Shown here: positions 17,655 through 24,669 of the stretch, one piece after another
Layout: the number at the start of each line of letters is the position of its first letter
Numbering within the stretch: the stretch's first letter is position 1
Assembly (NCBI GenBank): GCA_030038295.1
Contig: JASHPF010000003.1
Coordinates: 1 to 38,315, forward strand
Reading direction: 5' to 3'
DNA: 38,315 nucleotides
From: Streptosporangiaceae bacterium
Lineage (GTDB): Bacteria > Actinomycetota > Actinomycetes > Streptosporangiales > Streptosporangiaceae
The notes under the pieces: model-generated
Told to the model about the DNA's origin: nothing
Databases searched by the model: none
Seen by the model: the letters and a program-made list of their open reading frames with translations, nothing else
Program-made: the position numbers and the translations under genes

Positions 17655-17699
17655 GGGTACGGCATGTCACGATTAGTCATGCTACCCAAAGCGCGACAA
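17655..17699 (-). promoter_or_regulatory. Candidate vdh promoter overlapped by an inverted repeat
   Basis: Reading the minus strand, TTGTCG (plus 17694-17699) and ACTAAT (plus 17672-17677) are 16 bases apart. GGGTA-cg-GCATG (17655-17666) and CATGC-TACCC (17678-17687) form a bulged inverted repeat that covers the -10 box and expected start. The leader to the vdh GTG would be about 145 bases. Both elements are suggestive, not proven. Confidence 0.4.
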
Positions 17700-17939
17700 G
17701 TGCCAGGGTTTCTGGTGCTTTCCGCGCCGTGGTGTGCAGGCGACAGCGGGGCGCTGGGCGCGCTCCGCACCGTAACCGTCGCAGCCCGGCGGGCAAAAAG
17801 CCCGGAACCAGATTATCTGGCAGCAGTTCTGGGGATTAATGGAGCAGTTCGACCGGTTGACAGCCAAACGGGGATACCCGTATCCGGCCACTGAGTTATC
17901 CGGTCACATGGGAAGCGGATAGCCGACCGGCTAACGGGT

Positions 17940-18125
17940 CAGGCGCTGATCGGCGGCGCGGGGAGGGAGGATTCCGGTAGCTGAGTCATGAGTCGCTGGC
18001 GGTTCCGGCCGGGACTGCGCGCGTATAGCTGGCGAACTGGAGGAGAACGGCAGCTAGGCGGGCTGGTCAGCCACGGCGGGAGGGACGCAGCGGCAACCCA
18101 GCTAAGTAGCTGATGAGAGGCGCGG
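17940..18125 (+). ncRNA. Candidate structured leader RNA upstream of bldC
   Basis: Short self-complementary elements and repeats cluster here: GGCT-GGTC-AGCC near 18061, CAGCT-AAGT-AGCTG at 18099-18112, and TAGCTG at about 17978, 18026 and 18107. A GGAGGAGAACGGCAG stretch near 18038 and AGGGACGCAGCGGCAACCC near 18081 look like the unpaired purine-rich joints of a folded RNA. I compared it by eye with the cobalamin, c-di-GMP, c-di-AMP and glycine riboswitches and could not match it to any of them. Strand is assumed to be that of bldC. Confidence 0.3.
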
Positions 18126-18317
18126 ATGACTTTTCCGAATCTGCCCGTTGCGACGGTGCGTGTCGCTAGAATCACGCAGCGTGACAATAGGCGGGGGGCA
18201 CGCCGCGGCGACGCTTCAGATTACTTTGCTCCCGGTTGTCGACTTGTCACCGCTGGTAATGCCAATATGGTCTCAGCGGACTATATGGGACATCCAGCAC
18301 AGGCTTCGCTAGGAGCC

Positions 18318-18338
18318 ATGAACAGGAAGAAGAAGTAA
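18318..18338 (+). CDS. Candidate six-residue leader peptide of bldC
   Basis: ATG at 18318 is preceded at five bases by AGGAG and opens a frame encoding MNRKKK before TAA. It ends 37 bases before the bldC start. The strong ribosome binding site and the run of three AAG codons are what set it apart from chance. The same stop also closes a longer frame from 18126, whose codon use argues against it being a gene. Function would be control of bldC translation or mRNA stability; this is inference. Confidence 0.35.
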   Translation: MNRKKK

Positions 18339-18375
18339 GGATCGTAGTACCGGTCCAGGAGGAGAGGCCGTCAAC

Positions 18376-18579
18376 ATGTCAGCACGTACACCAGAAGCCG
18401 AGCCGCTATTGACGCCGGCGGAGGTTGCGACGATGTTCCGGGTTGACCCGAAGACAGTTACCAGGTGGGCAAAGGCAGGAAAGCTCACGTCGATCCGGAC
18501 GCTCGGCGGCCACCGCCGGTACCGGGAGACCGAGGTTCGAGCCCTCTTGGCGGGAATCCCGCAACAGCGTTCGGAGTGA
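18376..18579 (+). CDS. bldC: Developmental regulator BldC (MerR-like DNA-binding protein)
   Basis: A 67-residue protein made of a single winged-helix domain of MerR type: LLTPAEVATMFRVDPKTVTR (helix-turn-helix, residues 11-30) and RTLGGHRRYRETEVRALLAG (wing and last helix). It lacks the effector domain of true MerR proteins. In Streptomyces BldC binds direct repeats as head-to-tail oligomers and holds back entry into sporulation; the near-identical sequence implies the same binding mode. ATG has GAGAGG at eight bases and AGGAGG further up. The long upstream region with palindromes and a short leader frame suggests tight control. A stand-alone transcript is likely, with a hairpin after the stop. 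Confidence 0.95.
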   Translation: MSARTPEAEPLLTPAEVATMFRVDPKTVTRWAKAGKLTSIRTLGGHRRYRETEVRALLAGIPQQRSE

Positions 18580-19124
18580 GTCGTGGCCGTGGTCTGGCGT
18601 ACTAGCGTCAGGACGGCGGTGCGCACCCGCGTGCCGTCGGTAAGCGGCCATCAGCGTTAGAGGTTTGGGGGGGTCGACCCCGGCCGTCGCACTCCGCATC
18701 GGGGGGCGCGCTTCGCGTTCGATGCGATGAGGAGCCGTAGGCCCGTGAGGTAGCCGGGGTCGATCCGGCCTCCCCGGTCGGATAGCCGGGAGGTCGGCGT
18801 CATCAAACCCGTGTAACCGCCGGGAACGGACTGGAACCGGCCACAGTGCAGCGATGCGCGCGCCGGTGCCAGGCCTGTCCTGGCGCCGATCTTGGTAACT
18901 GTGCGTAGCTCCATAACAACTTTTCGTAATCGCACTTGTCGGCGACGGGTCACGACGATACTGAGGCTCAGGCCGTCGTGAGCCCGGCGCACACCGCGGC
19001 GGCACGCTCAACGTCGTGTCACGCGGCGACCAGACCGGTGCGCCAGGCGAGGGCCGGAAGCGCCGTGGGGGATGCCCGCCTGCGGGCGGAGCAAGACGGC
19101 GCCGCGAGGGGAAGGGTATGCACG
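18580..19124. other. Non-coding stretch after bldC
   Basis: No gene is supported in these 545 bases. Besides the bldC hairpin it contains the palindrome GGGGTCGACCCC (18670-18681), a related GGGGTCGATCC about 85 bases later, and an imperfect stem CCTCCCCGG/CCGGGAGG near 18772-18800. An A/T-richer patch around 18905-18935 is the most likely place for the promoter of the following gene, but I could not find a clear -35/-10 pair. Open frames across it on both strands have poor codon bias. Confidence 0.5.
18612..18638 (+). terminator. Hairpin after bldC
   Basis: GACGGC (18612-18617) pairs with GCCGTC (18633-18638), and part of the intervening GC-rich loop may pair further. It lies 33 bases past the bldC stop. 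Confidence 0.4.
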
Positions 19125-20147
19125 ATGCGTGATCCGGATTTGATGCAGCGCGCGGACCGCGCAGCTATCACGCTGGAGCAGGCGTGGGAGCGCTGGCGGG
19201 CCATGCACGGACTCGGCGCCGAGCCGTTACCGCCGGTGTCGAGCTACGTCGGCTATTCACTGGAGGAACCATGGGGGCAGCCCCGTGTCGTGTTCGGGCT
19301 GCGCGCGGACGAGGCCGAGATGCTGGCCTCGCTCCTCGACGGCCACGACTGCGTGGGCTCGGTCTACTCCGAGGCCGCCCCGCGGCACGACTGGCGGCTG
19401 CCAGCGAACGGCACTGCGGCCCGCTCGGCCCGCGGCTATAGCGGTCCGCTCTCCGTGCCCGCGCAGGCGCCGCCGCCAGGCACGGATGTGCTGCCGCCAC
19501 CGCCCATGGATGAGTACTCGGTCGGCCGCCAGGCCGACGAAGACGTGCTCGCCGCGGACACGCTGTCCGATGACGCACTGGCCAGGGACCGGCGAACCGA
19601 CGCTGCCGAGCTGGGCCAGACCGGAAATGGCGCCGCCCTGCGGAGCCCGGCGCGCGGTCGCCCTGGCCAGGGCCCGCGGACGGACCGGGCTGCAAGGCGT
19701 CCCGCGGAAGACGACGGCGAGGGCGAGGAGGCGGTGGCCGGCTGGCCGCCGGCCGATGGTGAGGACCCGGAGGCGGACCTTCCCGCGGACGGCCTCGAGC
19801 CCGGCGTCCCGCAGTCGCGGCCGCTTGCCCCGCTGCCCGAGGTGCCAGACTTCCTGGCGCGCCTCGACGATGGCGAACCGGTGCTGCCGGAAGAACCGGT
19901 AGCCTCGCCACGTCCGGCTGGGGCCGTGCGAGCCGGCGGGCCTGGTTATCGCGGGCCGCGCTATCGGGGCTTTCCGCCGCGGTACGAGACTAACCAGCAT
20001 CCAGGCCAGCAATCCGCCGTCGCAGCTGCCGGTCCGGCAGATGACGACGACAGCGCCGATGCTGACGCCGAACCAGGACCGGTGCGAAAGTCGCACGCGG
20101 CCGCCAAGCTGAGCAGGTCCGCCCGACGGCGATCCCAGGGCGGCTGA
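19125..20147 (+). CDS. Conserved hypothetical protein with a disordered C-terminal half
   Basis: I do not recognise a function. The 340-residue protein has an ordered N-terminal part (residues 1-95: MRDPDLMQRADRAAITLEQA, then WERWRAMHG and RVVFGLRADEAEMLASLLDG) that is hydrophobic enough to fold. From about residue 110 on it is Pro/Asp/Glu/Arg-rich and low in complexity, with an acidic stretch (PADDDDSADADAEPG) before a basic end (KSHAAAKLSRSARRRSQGG). No membrane segment or signal peptide. I chose ATG at 19125, preceded by a GAGGGGAAGGG purine run; a frame open to 18936 has no better start. It lies after bldC on the same strand, separated by 545 bases, and a hairpin follows its stop. Confidence 0.7.
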   Translation: MRDPDLMQRADRAAITLEQAWERWRAMHGLGAEPLPPVSSYVGYSLEEPWGQPRVVFGLRADEAEMLASLLDGHDCVGSVYSEAAPRHDWRLPANGTAARSARGYSGPLSVPAQAPPPGTDVLPPPPMDEYSVGRQADEDVLAADTLSDDALARDRRTDAAELGQTGNGAALRSPARGRPGQGPRTDRAARRPAEDDGEGEEAVAGWPPADGEDPEADLPADGLEPGVPQSRPLAPLPEVPDFLARLDDGEPVLPEEPVASPRPAGAVRAGGPGYRGPRYRGFPPRYETNQHPGQQSAVAAAGPADDDDSADADAEPGPVRKSHAAAKLSRSARRRSQGG

Positions 20148-20157
20148 CGGCATCGCG

Positions 20158-20181
20158 GGGCCGGACCGCGTAGTCCGGCCC
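20158..20181 (+). terminator. Hairpin terminator
   Basis: GGGCCGGAC (20158-20166) and GTCCGGCCC (20173-20181) form a perfect nine-base stem with a CGCGTA loop, 10 bases past the stop of the preceding gene. No T tract. Confidence 0.7.
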
Positions 20182-20257
20182 GCGGCCGCGGTCCGCTCGC
20201 GGTTCCATCCCGCGGACGCGGACGCCACGGCCCTGTCGGGCCGCGCGTGTCGGTGTT

Positions 20258-21970
20258 GTGCCGCAGACTCGGGATGTGCGGATCGCGGTGACGGCGGGAC
20301 CGGACGCGGCCGGGCTGATCTGCCCGGTCCGTGACGACGGGGCGCCGGACGGCCCGGCGCAGCGTGTGCCCGACCTCGCGGCCGCGGTTGCCGCGCGGGA
20401 ACCCTCCGGTGACGTCCGCTGGGTGTGGCGATCGGGGCGGCTGCAGTACCCCCGGCTGCTCCGGTCAGGCGTCGGCATCCGCCGCTGTCACGACGTGGAG
20501 CTGGTCGGCTCCTTGCTGCGAGCGCGCGACGGCGAATCGCTGCCGTCGGCCGCCGGAGACGGAACGACGGTGGCTCCCGCTGAATCGGGCGCCGCCCGGA
20601 CCGACCGGCCGATGCTCCCGTTCGAGGCTGGTGACAGCCGGGAGCCCGATCAGGCGGCGGAGCTGGCTGCGGTACTGACGGCACACGCCGACCAGCTGGC
20701 CCGGATCAGGGCAGACGCGGACCCGGCGAGGTTCGGCCTGCTCGCCGCCGCCGAGTCGGCGGGTGCGCTCGCCGCGGCCGAGATGTCGGCGGCAGGCCTG
20801 CCGTGGCGAGCCGACGTGCACGATCGGCTGCTCACCGGCCTGCTCGGACCGCGCCCGCCGGTGACCGCCGGGCCCGCGCTGCGACCGGCGCGGCTCAGCG
20901 AGCTGGCCGCGCAGATAACCGAGACACTCGGCGCAGCTCGCCCGGTCAACCCGGACTCGCCGGCCCAGCTGCTGCGGGCGCTGGCGGCCGGCGGCGTCCG
21001 GGTGCCATCGACCAGGTCCGCGGTGCTGCGGCGGGTCGACCACCCGGTCGTGCCGCTGCTGCTTGAGTACAAGGAACTGGCCAGGCTGCACGCCGCGAAC
21101 GGCTGGTCGTGGCTGGACGCCTGGGTCTCGGGCGGGCGGTTCCGGCCCGAATACGTGCCCGGCGGGGTGGTCTCCGGCCGGTGGGCGTCACGCGGCGGTG
21201 GCGCTCTGCAGATACCCAGGCTGCTGCGGCAGGCGGTCGTGGCCGATCCGGGCTGGACGCTGGTGGTGGCCGACGCGGCTCAGCTCGAGCCGCGAATACT
21301 GGCGGCGCTGGCCGGTGACCGGCCGTTCGCCCAGGCAGCCGCCGCCGGCGACCTGTACCAGGCGGTCGCCGCGGCGATCGGCGCCGACCGGGCCCAGGCG
21401 AAGGTGGCGCTGCTATCGGCGATGTACGGCGGCACCGGCGGTGACGGCGGTCAGTCGCTCGCCCTGCTGCGCCGCCGGTTCCCGGCAGCGGCCGCGTTTG
21501 TCGAGGACGCGGCGCGGGCGGGCGAAGAAGGCCGCGTGGTCAGGTCCGTGCTCGGCCGCACCTGCCCGCCGCCGTCTGCGGCCTGGCGCACGCTCACCAG
21601 CGAGCCTGGTGATCCGGACCAGGCGCGGGACCCCGGCGCTGGGCCCGCCGCACGGGCCCGCGGTAGGTTCACCCGCAACTTCGTCGTCCAGGCCAGCGCC
21701 GCGGACTGGGCCCTGGTCATGCTCGCATTGCTGCGGACCCGACTCCGTGCCGCGCAGCCTGCGACCGCCGTTCCCTCCCCTGGTCAGCCGGAACTGGTGT
21801 TCTTCCAGCACGACGAGGTGATCGTGCACTGCCCGGCGGCTGCTGCCACGGCGGTCGTGACCGCGGTCGAGGGCGCGGCGGCCGACGCGACCCGGCTGGT
21901 CTTCGGCGGGACCGACGTCAGCTTCCCCATGACGACCGCCGTCGTCGGCTGCTACGCCGACGCCAAATGA
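20258..21970 (+). CDS. Family A DNA polymerase (actinobacterial bifunctional exonuclease/polymerase type)
   Basis: A 570-residue relative of DNA polymerase I that lacks the 5'-nuclease domain. The N-terminal third (1-180) corresponds to the 3'-5' exonuclease domain, but I cannot find the usual DxE motif, so proofreading is probably lost. Polymerase motifs are present in altered form: motif A VVADAAQLEPRILAALAGD with D339 as metal ligand, the O-helix region RAQAKVALLSAMYGG, and motif C FFQHDEVIVHC with D519. An insertion rich in Pro/Asp/Arg (RTLTSEPGDPDQARDPGAGP) lies before motif C. Such proteins are common in actinomycetes as a second PolA-like enzyme; the role is presumed repair. The start is uncertain: GTG at 20258 or 20276, neither with a good ribosome binding site. 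Confidence 0.85.
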   Translation: MPQTRDVRIAVTAGPDAAGLICPVRDDGAPDGPAQRVPDLAAAVAAREPSGDVRWVWRSGRLQYPRLLRSGVGIRRCHDVELVGSLLRARDGESLPSAAGDGTTVAPAESGAARTDRPMLPFEAGDSREPDQAAELAAVLTAHADQLARIRADADPARFGLLAAAESAGALAAAEMSAAGLPWRADVHDRLLTGLLGPRPPVTAGPALRPARLSELAAQITETLGAARPVNPDSPAQLLRALAAGGVRVPSTRSAVLRRVDHPVVPLLLEYKELARLHAANGWSWLDAWVSGGRFRPEYVPGGVVSGRWASRGGGALQIPRLLRQAVVADPGWTLVVADAAQLEPRILAALAGDRPFAQAAAAGDLYQAVAAAIGADRAQAKVALLSAMYGGTGGDGGQSLALLRRRFPAAAAFVEDAARAGEEGRVVRSVLGRTCPPPSAAWRTLTSEPGDPDQARDPGAGPAARARGRFTRNFVVQASAADWALVMLALLRTRLRAAQPATAVPSPGQPELVFFQHDEVIVHCPAAAATAVVTAVEGAAADATRLVFGGTDVSFPMTTAVVGCYADAK

Positions 21971-22027
21971 GGTCAGGCTGGCAGCCACCCGGCCGCTGAC
22001 GTATCCGGGCGGGCAGGGTGGGCGTGG

Positions 22028-22492
22028 CTAATCCGACGCCAGGGAGCCGTGCCGGGCCCGGTGCGGCGCGGGCTTGTCGACGGCCGGCGGCGGCACGGGC
22101 GTGACCTCGCTGGTGCAGTACATGCAGCGCTTCGCGGCGACCGGGATCTCGCTGAGGCACTCGGGGCACTGACGCTGCGTCGCGACCTTGTTCCGGGTGG
22201 CGAGCGCGGTCATCTTGGCGGTCGGGGCAACGACCAGCCAGTAGATGACCGCGGCGATGACGATGAACGAGATGGCCGCGTTGATGACAGCGCCGTAGGT
22301 GAACGTCGAGTGGTGCACCATGAAGGACAGCTTGCTGAAATTGAGCTTGTTGCCCGTGATCGCGGTGATGAGCGGGGTGATCATGTCCGCGACGAGGGCC
22401 TGGACGATCGCGTTGAACGCCACGCCGATGACCACCGCGATGGCGAGGTCGATGAGGTTCCCCCGCATCAGGAAGTTCCGGAAACCGCTCAT
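22028..22492 (-). CDS. mscL: Large-conductance mechanosensitive channel MscL with C-terminal zinc ribbon
   Basis: Pentameric channel that opens under high membrane tension and releases solutes on osmotic downshock. The 154-residue protein has the MscL start [20 protein letters not shown], a pore-lining first segment (about 13-40), an outer loop ([15 protein letters not shown]) and a second segment (about 66-90). After the [12 protein letters not shown] linker comes a four-cysteine motif, C109-PE-C112 and C123-MY-C126, where ordinary MscL has a short helical bundle, then a Pro-rich tail. This looks like a zinc ribbon. The start is ATG at 22492 with GGAAGGTGAG upstream; 21 residues of open frame before it are not MscL-like. 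It faces the polymerase gene across 57 bases. Confidence 0.92.
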   Translation of the reverse strand: MSGFRNFLMRGNLIDLAIAVVIGVAFNAIVQALVADMITPLITAITGNKLNFSKLSFMVHHSTFTYGAVINAAISFIVIAAVIYWLVVAPTAKMTALATRNKVATQRQCPECLSEIPVAAKRCMYCTSEVTPVPPPAVDKPAPHRARHGSLASD

Positions 22493-22705
22493 GCTCACCT
22501 TCCAAGCCCAGCGTCGCCGCCTGTCGTGCCGAGTCCGCGAGCGTGACATTACCAAAGAGTGGCGGCTATTTGACCTGATGAAGGACGAGGCGGGCGGACG
22601 GATCGGAACGCCGCAACGCGGGCAGGCGCGCGATCGCCGCGACCGGTGCTTGTGATAGGCAGGCAGCGTGCCGGAGGACAGCGCCGCCTGGCAGGAGACG
22701 CCGCC

Positions 22706-23128
22706 ATGAGCCTCGCGGTCACGGTGCGTGGCATCACGATTCCGCCCGACGAGCTCACCTGGCGGTTCTCCCGGTCCCAGGGGCCCGGCGGACAGTCCGT
22801 CAACACCACGGACAGCCAGGCGGAGCTGTCGTTCGACCTGGCCGGGTCGGCGGCGCTGCCGCCGGTGCTCAAAGAGCGCGCGCTCGCCGCGCTGTCGGGC
22901 CGGCTTTCGGGCGGTGTCATCACCGTGGCCGCCAGCGAATACCGGTCCCAGCTCCGCAACCGCGAGGCAGCGGCCGCTCGGCTGAGCGCGCTGCTGACCG
23001 ACGCGACCGCGCCGCCCGCGCCGACCCGGCGCCGCACCCGGCCCAGCCGCGCGTCCGTCGAACGGCGGCTCGCGGACAAGCAGCGACGCGCCGCGATCAA
23101 GCGGCTGCGCCGGCCAACCGACGACTAA
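22706..23128 (+). CDS. arfB: Alternative ribosome-rescue factor ArfB (peptidyl-tRNA hydrolase)
   Basis: A 140-residue class I release-factor-like protein that frees stalled ribosomes lacking a stop codon by hydrolysing peptidyl-tRNA. The catalytic GGQ is at residues 28-30 in [13 protein letters not shown]. It lacks the codon-recognition domains of RF1/RF2. The C-terminal tail (from about 100, [20 protein letters not shown] and on to KRLRRPTDD) is basic, as in ArfB, where it enters the empty mRNA channel. AGGAG lies nine bases before ATG at 22706; the frame is open earlier without a better start. The next gene on this strand modifies 23S rRNA, so both act on the ribosome, though the second has its own promoter. 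Confidence 0.92.
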   Translation: MSLAVTVRGITIPPDELTWRFSRSQGPGGQSVNTTDSQAELSFDLAGSAALPPVLKERALAALSGRLSGGVITVAASEYRSQLRNREAAAARLSALLTDATAPPAPTRRRTRPSRASVERRLADKQRRAAIKRLRRPTDD

Positions 23129-23208
23129 GCCAACGAGGCACCGGCCGTGCCTGTCGGTGACCGGCGGGCCGCCGTTCGGCGGCGCCCGGTCGGCCGTGCG
23201 CAGGTCGC

Positions 23209-23214
23209 TACCCT
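23209..23214 (+). promoter_or_regulatory. -10 box for the leaderless erm-like gene
   Basis: TACCCT ends six bases before the GTG start, and no ribosome binding site is present. A leaderless message would rule out the classical erm attenuation by a leader peptide. Confidence 0.5.
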
Positions 23215-23220
23215 AATCCG

Positions 23221-24141
23221 GTGAGCACCGCGAGACCGCGGCCTGGCCCAGGCCGTCCTGGCCATCCTGGCCGCGCCGCTGCCGGGCGAGTAAGCGCCCG
23301 TGGCGGGCGCACCGAGGCCGACCGCCGTCGGCGCGAGCTGTCCCAGAACTACCTCCGCGGTCAGCAGGCGGCCCGCCAGTTCCTGACCGCGGTACGCCCC
23401 GACCCCGACGGCGTGTGCGTGGAGGTCGGGGCGGGAGAAGGCATCCTGACCAGCCGGCTGGCCACGCTGTTCAGCGAGGTCATCGCCTACGAGATCGACG
23501 CGAATCTGGCCGGCCGGCTCGCCGCCAGGGTGGCGGGCCGGCCGAACGTTCGCGTGGTGCTCAGCGACTTCCTCGCCGCCCGGCCGCCCTCCCGGCCGTT
23601 CCAGGTGGTGGGCAACGCGCCCTTCTCGCTGACCGCCCCGATCGTCGAGTGGTGCCTGCACGCTTCGAAGATGACCGCGGCGACGCTCATCACCCAGCTC
23701 GAGTACGCGCGGAAGCGAACCGGCGGCTACGGTCGCTGGACGCAGCTGACGGTCAGCACGTGGCCGGTGTTCGGCTGGCAACTGGCCGGCACGATAGCGC
23801 GGACCGAGTTCCGCCCGATGCCCAGGGTGGACGCAGGCATCCTCCGGCTCACGCGCCGCGCGCAGCCGCTGGTGAGCCCTGCCCGCCAGGCTGCGTACCG
23901 GCGGCTGGTGCAGGCGGGGTTCAGCGGGGTCGGCGGATCCGTGCAGGCCTCGCTACGCCGGTCCTATCCACCCGAACACGTGGCGGCGGCGTGCGGGGAA
24001 GCGGGCGTGGACCGGCGGACGATCGTCGCCTACGTGAGCCCGGACCAGTGGGTGCAGATCTTCCACGCGCTCGAGGGCCGCGTGCGCAGGCCGGCCGACC
24101 GGCGGGCGGTGCGCGGATCCGCCGCCGACCAGCAGCGCTGA
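23221..24141 (+). CDS. Erm-family 23S rRNA adenine N6-methyltransferase
   Basis: SAM-dependent methylation of 23S rRNA, in this family at A2058, which blocks macrolides, lincosamides and streptogramin B. The 306-residue protein has a Pro/Arg/Gly-rich disordered start (1-40), then SQNYL (41-45), EVGAGEG (68-74, SAM motif I), E91, D116 and the catalytic NAPF (132-135), where most Erm proteins have NIPY/F or NVPF. QLEYARKRTGGYGRW and EFRPMPRVDAGIL are typical actinobacterial Erm signatures and separate it from KsgA. The C-terminal helical domain ends near 285. It is chromosomal, with no mobile element or antibiotic cluster nearby, and so may be an intrinsic resistance or housekeeping methylase; activity is inferred. 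Confidence 0.85.
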   Translation: MSTARPRPGPGRPGHPGRAAAGRVSARGGRTEADRRRRELSQNYLRGQQAARQFLTAVRPDPDGVCVEVGAGEGILTSRLATLFSEVIAYEIDANLAGRLAARVAGRPNVRVVLSDFLAARPPSRPFQVVGNAPFSLTAPIVEWCLHASKMTAATLITQLEYARKRTGGYGRWTQLTVSTWPVFGWQLAGTIARTEFRPMPRVDAGILRLTRRAQPLVSPARQAAYRRLVQAGFSGVGGSVQASLRRSYPPEHVAAACGEAGVDRRTIVAYVSPDQWVQIFHALEGRVRRPADRRAVRGSAADQQR

Positions 24142-24157
24142 CGGCGACCCGCGGGGG

Positions 24158-24583
24158 TTATGGCGCGGTAGTGCCCACCCGGCCGTACTTATCCTCGAGC
24201 CGCACCACGTCCTCGCGCCAGCCCGACTGGGCTGTCGATACCTCGGCAAGGGTCAGGTCGGTGATGGCCGTGATGCGATGGACCGCGCCGGGCGGCAGGT
24301 GAATCGTGTCGCCCGGACCCAAGTGCTGGCTGACGAGCGCGTCCGCAGAAGGCCCGTGCTCCACCAGCGCGGCGCCGGACAGCACGCTCATCGTCTCGTC
24401 CTTCTGCCGGTGGTATTGCAGGCTCAGCGCGTGGCCGGCCGTGATGTGAAGGATCTTTCCGACATACTTGCCGTCCAGCCCAGCGAAGATCACTTCGTGG
24501 CCCCAGGGCTTCTCCTGCCGCGGGGCCTGATATACCTCGGCGGCTCCGGACGTGGCCGGGCTGACGGCTGAGTCAGATGTCAC
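24158..24583 (-). CDS. Cupin-domain protein, mannose-6-phosphate isomerase type II-like
   Basis: A 141-residue single cupin. PRQEKPWGHEVIFAGLDGKY and SLQYHRQKDETMSVLSG carry cupin motif 1 with H58 and E63 as likely metal ligands; GDTIHLPPGAVHRI is motif 2 with H102. The end, WREDVVRLEDKYGR, is the usual finish of the cupin domain fused to GDP-mannose pyrophosphorylase/phosphomannose isomerase, here free-standing. A sugar-phosphate isomerase or sugar-binding role is therefore possible but not shown. The start is GTG with AGGAGC eight bases upstream. It follows the aminotransferase by 86 bases on the same strand and may share its transcript; a small hairpin GTCCAG-CTG-CTGGAC (24613-24627) lies between them. 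Confidence 0.8.
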   Translation of the reverse strand: MTSDSAVSPATSGAAEVYQAPRQEKPWGHEVIFAGLDGKYVGKILHITAGHALSLQYHRQKDETMSVLSGAALVEHGPSADALVSQHLGPGDTIHLPPGAVHRITAITDLTLAEVSTAQSGWREDVVRLEDKYGRVGTTAP

Positions 24584-24669
24584 GAATGACTGCTCCTGTC
24601 CACGAGGGTCATGTCCAGCTGCTGGACGACCATCCTAGTGAGCGTGGCAGCCAGGCCCGCCCGGGCCAC

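Larger units (their letters stand above)
17520..18317. other. Long regulatory region between vdh and bldC
   Basis: About 800 bases without a convincing gene. It holds the perfect palindrome CCAGAT-T-ATCTGG (17808-17820), a TTGACA at 17857-17862, the palindrome GGATAC-CC-GTATCC (17872-17885), and TATCCG (17897) facing CGGATA (17916). The clustering of GGATA/TATCC half-sites over 50 bases suggests cooperative binding of a regulator upstream of bldC. A TAGAAT -10-like box lies at 18167-18172. The 3' part (from about 17940) looks like a structured RNA leader and is listed separately. Open frames here (for example 17939-18187 minus and 18126-18338 plus) lack the third-position GC bias of real genes. 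Confidence 0.6.

Noticed and set aside
17682-17894. Short open frames on both strands between vdh and bldC
   Set aside because: Poor codon bias, many rare residues, and no ribosome binding site; they overlap palindromic regulatory elements.
18061-18112. Resemblance of GGGACGCAGCGGCAACCC to the core of a c-di-GMP riboswitch
   Set aside because: The preceding CACGCACAGGGCAAACC part and the hairpin between are missing, so the class cannot be assigned.
18126-18338. A 70-codon frame ending in MNRKKK upstream of bldC
   Set aside because: Third-position GC is near half, far below real genes here. Only the last six codons, with their own AGGAG, are kept as a candidate.
19257-20684. A 475-codon open frame on the minus strand
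   Set aside because: It runs antisense across two plus-strand genes and the terminator between them, and is mostly Arg/Pro/Ala.
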